Program-made: the position numbers and the translations under genes
Notes under the pieces: generated by a model
What the model was told of the DNA's origin: nothing
The model's input: only the letters and a program-made list of their open reading frames with translations
Databases searched by the model: none
In this document: one piece after another, positions 23,764-27,908 of the stretch
How the letters are laid out: each line of letters opens with the position of its first letter
How positions within the stretch are numbered: the first letter of the stretch is position 1
Assembly: GCA_937892655.1 (NCBI GenBank)
Contig: CALBJC010000051.1
Coordinates: 1 to 27,908 of the forward strand
Source: an uncultured Clostridia bacterium
GTDB taxonomy: Bacteria > Bacillota > Clostridia > Oscillospirales > Ruminococcaceae
DNA: 27,908 nt
Reading direction: 5' to 3'

Positions 23764-23792
23764 CTTGAAATGCACCACCGCATTTCAAGGCT
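23762..23792. repeat. Hairpin repeat copy B (CTTGAAATGC...GCATTTCAAG)
   Basis: A perfect 10-bp stem with loop ACCACC, closed by a bulged AG/CT pair, shares about 28 of 31 positions with copy A at 19000. Here it is followed by GTTTTGCT, more terminator-like than copy A. The phage-like reading frame stops making sense at its left edge. Confidence 0.7.
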
Positions 23793-24061
23793 GTTTTGCT
23801 GGCTTGGAATCAGAATAAAAAAGAACCAGTTGCGAATAGTCGCCTCGGGCTTGGTGTTGAAACCGATAACCCGATTACTGGTTCTATCATCAGTATAGCG
23901 GGATTTCTTGAGGATGTCAATATTCAACATATAAGTGCAAAAATCCAAATAAAACCAATCTCAGACACGAGGTAGGAACAATAAAATGATGTGCTGTTGT
24001 TTTTAGAATAAAGAAACATTATATAATAGTCAGCATATAAATAATGTGAGTAGTCATAAAA
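23793..24061. other. Non-coding stretch with long imperfect inverted repeat
   Basis: No gene supported. AGAACCAGT (23822-23830) and ACTGGTTCT (23877-23885) are perfect inverted arms; between them TCGGG and CCCGA form an inner pair, giving a possible 64-nt stem-loop. The rest, to the terminator at 24062, is AT-rich with nothing recognised. Confidence 0.4.
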
Positions 24062-24096
24062 AACTCCCTCTGTATTAACAGAGGGAGTTAGTTTTT
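24058..24096 (-). terminator. Terminator of the surface-protein gene
   Basis: A perfect 12-bp stem (24062-24073 with 24078-24089) with an ATTA loop, followed on the minus strand by a T-run, lies 10 bp after the stop codon. Confidence 0.88.
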
Positions 24097-24098
24097 AA

Positions 24099-27000
24099 TT
24101 ATCTTCTTTTTCTTAAGAATAAGATTGCTGCGCCTGAGAGAACGAGTGCTGCGAAGTTAGCTGTTACGCCCATGTCAGGGTTTGTGTCAGCTGCATCGTC
24201 ATCGCCGTCAGCGTCTGTGTCATCATCATCATCGTCAGGAGTAATAATAACATCATCGCTACCAGGTACGTTATCGTCGTCAGGAGTTGGAGCAGGGGCA
24301 GGAGCGCCACCGCCGGTTGTAACATCAATATAAGTAATTGCGCAGTTTGTGAAGCTGTCAGTTTCAAATGTCAATGTCTTTGACTGTGCATCAAATGTGC
24401 TGTCAAAATCTTCAGCAACGCCATCAGCGTTAATACCGATAACACCATAAATTCTGTCGGTTGCAATAAGCTCATCAGGGATTACGAGTGTAACTGTAAT
24501 AGGTTTTAATGTTGTTGTAACGCCTGCTTCAGTATCGCTGCCAATCTTTTTGAAAAGGTTGAGTTCAAGTAACATACCGATATTCATATTATCCTTGAGG
24601 GCAGATTCCAGAGTTGCCTTGTCATCTGAAGCTATTGTATCATCAACGTTTTCAACTTCAAGGTAAACGCTTAAATCTTCGCCGTTTTCGATTGCCTCGA
24701 GTTCGTCATCTTCAAGACCGATGTCAGTGATAATATCATCAGCATCAACATCTAAGTCAGCATTACATTCGTTGTTTTCAGGCTTTGTGCCGTCTGTTAA
24801 ACCGCCTGTGTCACCGTCAGCAACAGGGATATAATTTACAACTGCAGTTTCAACCTTGCCACATTCGCAAGTTCTTGTCTTTTCGCCATCAGCTTCTGGT
24901 GTTGCCTTAGTTGTGATTGTCCAATCACCGTATGTATGTTCTTCGTAGCCGTTCATATCAGCGATAGCATCAATATAACAACCGTCTTCTTCACATTCAT
25001 ACCAGTGGTGAGTATCATTGTTTGTATATTCTTCTGCCCAGTCGTGTTCGTGAACGTATTCAACGTCATCAAATTCGATATAGCCACATAATCTACATTC
25101 TCTAGCCTTTTCGCCAGGTTCTGTGTATGTAGCTTCTGTTATTACTGTCCAATCACCGTATGCGTGTTCTTCGTAGCCTTCCATATCAGCGATAGCTTCG
25201 ATATTGCAGCCGCCTTCTAAACATTCGTGCCAGTGGTGAGTATCGTTTGCTGACCATCTGGTTGCCCAGATATGAGCATGAACGTATTCGATTCTGTCAT
25301 ATTCGATATAGCCACATACTGAACATACTCTTTCCTTTTCGCCAGGTTCTAAGTATGTAGCTTCTGTTATTACTGTCCAATCGCCATATGTATGCTCAGC
25401 GTAGCCGTCCATATCAGCTATAGCATCAATATCACAGCCACCTTCTAAACATTCATGCCAGTGGTGAGTATCATTGTTTGTATATTCTTCTGACCAGTCA
25501 TGTTCGTGAACGTATTCAACCTCGTCATATTCGATATAGCCGCATACTGAACATTCTCTTTCCTTTTCGCCAGGTTCTAAGTATGTAGCTTCTGTTGTTA
25601 CTTCCCAATCACCGAATGTATGCTCAGCGTAGCCTTCCATATCAGCTATAGCATCAATATCACAGCCACCTTCTAAACATTCATACCAGTGGTGAGTATC
25701 ATTGTTTGTATATTCTTCTGACCAGTCATGGTTGTGGCTTGGCTTTGCTTCACCTGAAACATAAATCTTGGTTTGATCAGCAGTAATGCCGGATATTTCA
25801 CAAGTGTATACGCCGTTTTCATCTGCTGTACAAGCGCCTATTGTTGCAGGCTTTGATGTTAATACAGTTGGAGCTTCATTAAATACATAATCTGCATCAG
25901 GAGTAATTGTAACAGTTACAGTATCATCCTGTTCAATCTTAGTTGCGCTAAGCTCAGCTGTTGCGCCTATAAGTGAATTTGTATCGAGAGAGAGATTATA
26001 TTCAATGATTTCTATCCACTTTGCATATATTGTTTTTGTACCGTAAATAACAGTATCAAAATCATACGCTGTTGTTAAGTTTCGATTAGTATACCATCCT
26101 ACAAACTTGTAGCCATCATATGAAGGATCTTCAGGTCTTGTTACTGTGCTACCTATTTTTACATCTTCAGTAAGATTTGATCCCATACCGTTAAGGTTGA
26201 ATGTGACAGTGTATATTCTGTTAGCTGTTGAAATGCCGTCTGTTGCATTTTTATAAAGCCAATATCCACTACTTATGAATTTATTGTTATCAGCCTCGCT
26301 AAAATGGAAACAGTCTATTTTGTCGCTGCCATTATTAGCAATAACAAGGATACTATTATAAAGAGAATCTGGAGCACTTAAATATATCTTAGAATCGCTT
26401 GACATTTCGCTTATGTCCATGCTTGCAGGCGAACCAAACGAACTAAAATATAAGTCATTATGTATTAATTCGCCTGAGTCTGTACTGTAATTATCATATA
26501 TTTCGATTTTGTTTTTCAATGTTACGTTATTGTAAAACATAGCGCCGCCAGGCTGAGAGGCACTATTACGATGAATATTATTTGTAATAGTTACATTATC
26601 AAGGACAACATCAGCGTATACATATAAACCAGGTGTATATGTAGCTTTTGTCTGATTGCCTGTAATAATGATATTTGAAACGGTTACAGGAACACTGAAG
26701 CAAAGTGATGAACCACTGGCACCTGCATATGAAGATGTATATGCACCTGTAAAAGTACCTCTGCCGTTAGAAGAAGTAATAGTCAAATATTTAACAGCGC
26801 TTGATCCGGCATAAATACAGTTACCACCAGATTCTGCTGTTTCTTCTGTTAAACCTCTGTCAACAGTATGGCAGTTCAAGTCAAGTACAAGGTGACCTGC
26901 AATACTATTAGGAGCAATACATTTGCCATAATTTTCAGCATTTATATCGCCGTTGAAAAGGATATAGAAAGTCTGCTGAGCAGTAATTGCTTTAGCTGCC

Positions 27001-27224
27001 TCGAGAGCTTCTGTGAGAGTAGCGTCCTCATCTGCCCATGTTGTAGGAACAGCCGGAGTTTCTGTACTGTCACTATCGATAATAGCATACTTTACGCTTG
27101 TTGTATCTTCTACAGCGGCATTTGCTGTTATCACGCCTAAATCAAGGCCTGTAAAAACAGATAATACCATTGCCAATGCAACGATAAAGCTAGTTACCTT
27201 TCTGAAATTTTGTTTGATATTCAT
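24099..27224 (-). CDS. Large cell-surface repeat protein with sortase-type tail
   Basis: A 1041-residue secreted protein. Signal peptide 1-36 ends at ANA-A. Residues about 60-335 are rich in short beta strands, Asn and Gly (VSNIIITGN, LDNVTITNN), as in right-handed beta-helix adhesins. Residues 337-403 form an InlB/Listeria-Bacteroides repeat ending GYKFVGWYT...TIYAKW. Four 76-residue repeats fill 499-798. A further domain spans about 820-965, followed by a Pro-rich and Asp-rich wall-spanning stretch, then NPDMG, a hydrophobic segment and RKRR. The last three form a variant cell-wall sorting signal. The start has an AAAGGATG ribosome binding site. It is a single-gene transcript with unusual promoter repeats (27296-27350). 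Ligand or host target is unknown; adhesion is the default guess. Confidence 0.85.
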   Translation of the reverse strand: MNIKQNFRKVTSFIVALAMVLSVFTGLDLGVITANAAVEDTTSVKYAIIDSDSTETPAVPTTWADEDATLTEALEAAKAITAQQTFYILFNGDINAENYGKCIAPNSIAGHLVLDLNCHTVDRGLTEETAESGGNCIYAGSSAVKYLTITSSNGRGTFTGAYTSSYAGASGSSLCFSVPVTVSNIIITGNQTKATYTPGLYVYADVVLDNVTITNNIHRNSASQPGGAMFYNNVTLKNKIEIYDNYSTDSGELIHNDLYFSSFGSPASMDISEMSSDSKIYLSAPDSLYNSILVIANNGSDKIDCFHFSEADNNKFISSGYWLYKNATDGISTANRIYTVTFNLNGMGSNLTEDVKIGSTVTRPEDPSYDGYKFVGWYTNRNLTTAYDFDTVIYGTKTIYAKWIEIIEYNLSLDTNSLIGATAELSATKIEQDDTVTVTITPDADYVFNEAPTVLTSKPATIGACTADENGVYTCEISGITADQTKIYVSGEAKPSHNHDWSEEYTNNDTHHWYECLEGGCDIDAIADMEGYAEHTFGDWEVTTEATYLEPGEKERECSVCGYIEYDEVEYVHEHDWSEEYTNNDTHHWHECLEGGCDIDAIADMDGYAEHTYGDWTVITEATYLEPGEKERVCSVCGYIEYDRIEYVHAHIWATRWSANDTHHWHECLEGGCNIEAIADMEGYEEHAYGDWTVITEATYTEPGEKARECRLCGYIEFDDVEYVHEHDWAEEYTNNDTHHWYECEEDGCYIDAIADMNGYEEHTYGDWTITTKATPEADGEKTRTCECGKVETAVVNYIPVADGDTGGLTDGTKPENNECNADLDVDADDIITDIGLEDDELEAIENGEDLSVYLEVENVDDTIASDDKATLESALKDNMNIGMLLELNLFKKIGSDTEAGVTTTLKPITVTLVIPDELIATDRIYGVIGINADGVAEDFDSTFDAQSKTLTFETDSFTNCAITYIDVTTGGGAPAPAPTPDDDNVPGSDDVIITPDDDDDDTDADGDDDAADTNPDMGVTANFAALVLSGAAILFLRKRR
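24831..25730 (-). repeat. Four tandem 228-bp (76-residue) coding repeats
   Basis: Repeat units, in reading order, occupy 25730-25503, 25502-25275, 25274-25047 and 25046-24831 (the last shorter and most divergent). Each unit reads H-x-W...NDTHHW-x-EC...GC-x-I-x-AIADM...H-x-x-GDW...PGEK-x-R-x-C-x-x-CGYIE. The conserved His and Cys positions suggest a metal-stabilised mini-domain. Units 1-3 are near-identical, pointing to recent duplication or conversion. Confidence 0.9.
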
Positions 27225-27288
27225 ATAAAAATCATCCTTTCTTGAAACTACAAAAATAGGTAATTGTAATTTCAGATGTTATGGCGTA

Positions 27289-27297
27289 ATTATAGCA
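27289..27297 (-). promoter_or_regulatory. Extended -10 of the surface-protein promoter
   Basis: Minus strand TGC TATAAT (-10 at 27289-27294), with no good -35 box at 17 bp. The -35 region is instead occupied by the 11-bp repeats. Confidence 0.65.
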
Positions 27298-27350
27298 TAT
27301 AAAAGTATGCAAAAGGTATGCAAAAGTTAGGCAAAAGTTATGTTAAAAAT
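27296..27350. repeat. Five tandem 11-bp repeats upstream of the surface-protein promoter
   Basis: Consecutive units on the plus strand: CATATAAAAGT, ATGCAAAAGGT, ATGCAAAAGTT, AGGCAAAAGTT, ATGTTAAAAAT. The three inner units share GCAAAAG with exact 11-bp period; the outer two are degenerate. One unit per helical turn puts all copies on one face of the DNA, immediately upstream of the -10 box. Confidence 0.85.
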
Positions 27351-27379
27351 TCGAAATAATTAAGAAAAAGAAAAGTAAA

Positions 27380-27404
27380 AAAAGCGGCTTATTCAGCCGC
27401 TTTT
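27380..27404 (-). terminator. Terminator of the SARP-like gene
   Basis: Stem AAAAGCGGCT/AGCCGCTTTT with a TATTC loop, followed on the minus strand by a T-rich run, 3 bp after the stop codon. Confidence 0.85.
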
Positions 27405-27406
27405 CA

Positions 27407-27736
27407 TTATTTATCAAATAAACCGTTGGTAGTTTCAGCCCAACTGTATTGACACATATATTCGCCCTTATATCCGTTTTTATCAATTCCGTTCAGATAA
27501 TTGTAATAATCGCATTCAATCTCAGAGGTTACAATTCCAAGCTTGCCCCATTGCTGTGCTACTGCTGATAAGCAGCCTGACTTTTCAAGGGTTGTGAGCA
27601 AATCTCGGCGTATACTTTTAAAGTAACGCTCATGACCGTTTTCTCCGTCAAATAAAACTGCGATAAATTCACCTACAGTTATCATAGCGCCCTTTCGGTC
27701 AATCATATAAGCCAGCGCTTCCTTTTGCTTTATCAT
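27407..27736 (-). CDS. SARP-like winged-helix DNA-binding domain, N-terminus missing
   Basis: These 109 residues match the C-terminal DNA-binding domain of SARP-type response regulators common in gut Clostridia: KEALAYMIDRKGAMITVGE, a central RRDLLTTLEKSG helix region and the conserved end CDYYNYLNG...GEYMCQYSWAE. In such proteins a receiver domain of about 120 residues and a linker precede this block. Here the frame stays open upstream only to about 27817 and reads SSPTNIGLALAAAASLGDCG, which is not receiver sequence. Base composition also changes at about 27737, so the gene is probably broken or wrongly joined there. The first ATG (27736) has no ribosome binding site. It lies next to the repeat-bearing surface-protein promoter. 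Confidence 0.65.
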   Translation of the reverse strand: MIKQKEALAYMIDRKGAMITVGEFIAVLFDGENGHERYFKSIRRDLLTTLEKSGCLSAVAQQWGKLGIVTSEIECDYYNYLNGIDKNGYKGEYMCQYSWAETTNGLFDK

Positions 27737-27908
27737 ACCGCAGTCCCCAAGTGAGGCTGCGGCGGCAAGAGCAAGGCCGATATTTGTGGGCGAGCTGCGC
27801 TTTGACTGTCCCGACGATTACCGTCAGCTCATCCCCGAGGAAGATCGACACTACTGCGGGGGGAGCCTCATTGGCTCCCAGACGATGGTCGTTCCCCGCA
27901 GTAGCGAC
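27737..27908. other. GC-rich segment of foreign composition at the window end
   Basis: By hand count, 72 of 120 bases in 27781-27900 are G or C, against roughly 40% elsewhere. Both strands are largely open; the plus strand reads RPIFVGELRFDCPDDYRQL...CGGSLIGSQTMVV. It contains an 11-bp inverted repeat CTACTGCGGGG/CCCCGCAGTAG (27851-27861, 27894-27904) enclosing a hairpin GGGAGCC-TCATT-GGCTCCC (27861-27879). It resembles a dispersed repeat or mobile-element end, but no family was identified. Confidence 0.5.

Noticed and set aside
23822..23885. Integron attC-like site
   Set aside because: The arms lack the conserved RYYYAAC and GTTRRRY core sites, and no integron integrase is nearby.
23634..23948. 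Minus-strand frame of 104 codons across hairpin B
   Set aside because: Ser/Ile-rich with no recognisable domain or ribosome binding site. It spans a junction between phage remnant and flank, so it is most likely fortuitous.
26868..27140. Plus-strand frame of 90 codons within the surface-protein gene
   Set aside because: Cys-rich antisense shadow of the signal-peptide region; no ribosome binding site.
27296..27350. CRISPR-like array
   Set aside because: The repeats are 11 bp with no spacers and sit in a promoter; there are no cas genes in the window.
27851..27904. Terminal inverted repeat of an insertion sequence
   Set aside because: Only one end is visible and no transposase frame is present, so it is recorded as a repeat, not as an IS.

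Overview
The window looks like a chromosomal segment of a plant-fibre-degrading Clostridia member, most likely a Ruminococcus-like Oscillospiraceae. The evidence is AT-rich DNA, GGAGG-type ribosome binding sites, extended -10 (TGn TATAAT) promoters, a lipoprotein GH5 glucanase paired with a GH43 enzyme, a GH88/105-type hydrolase, and a surface protein ending in an NPDMG-hydrophobic-RKRR tail. Species assignment is inference only. No rRNA, tRNA or CRISPR array was seen.

Layout. 1-2390: 3' part of a GH88/105-type hydrolase, a small membrane protein and a MATE transporter. 2465-7269: a three-gene leftward operon of two membrane-anchored BMP/PnrA-like binding proteins and a hybrid histidine kinase, all with overlapping ends and no transporter genes. 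7379-9520: VOC protein, a YjbR-DUF4298 fusion, a zinc-ribbon protein and a histidine phosphatase. 9527-15073: GH5 and GH43 in one leftward operon with a cre-like operator, divergent from an AraC regulator followed by an ABC exporter. 15078-16917: a GNAT acetyltransferase and a C_GCAxxG_C_C protein, divergent from a MerR/TipAS regulator whose own promoter has the 19-bp spacer and dyad typical of MerR targets. 16920-18972: a membrane EAL phosphodiesterase with a degenerate GGDEF domain.

19.0-23.8 kb is a decayed prophage or integrative element. It holds an intact LexA-type (XRE+S24) repressor, three matching operators, a cro-like gene killed by a nonsense codon and a frameshift, an integrase reduced to two fragments, a small zinc-binding membrane protein, an unrecognised possible nuclease, and the frameshifted remains of a large phage-type protein with a HEITH metalloprotease motif. 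Near-identical hairpins sit at both ends (19000 and 23762) and may be the attachment duplication.

24.0-27.9 kb: a 1041-residue surface protein with four 76-residue His/Cys repeats. Its promoter carries five tandem 11-bp repeats and lies next to a SARP-like DNA-binding domain fragment, a pairing that suggests direct control. The last ~170 bp are abruptly GC-rich and unlike the rest, so the window may end at a rearrangement, repeat or assembly join.
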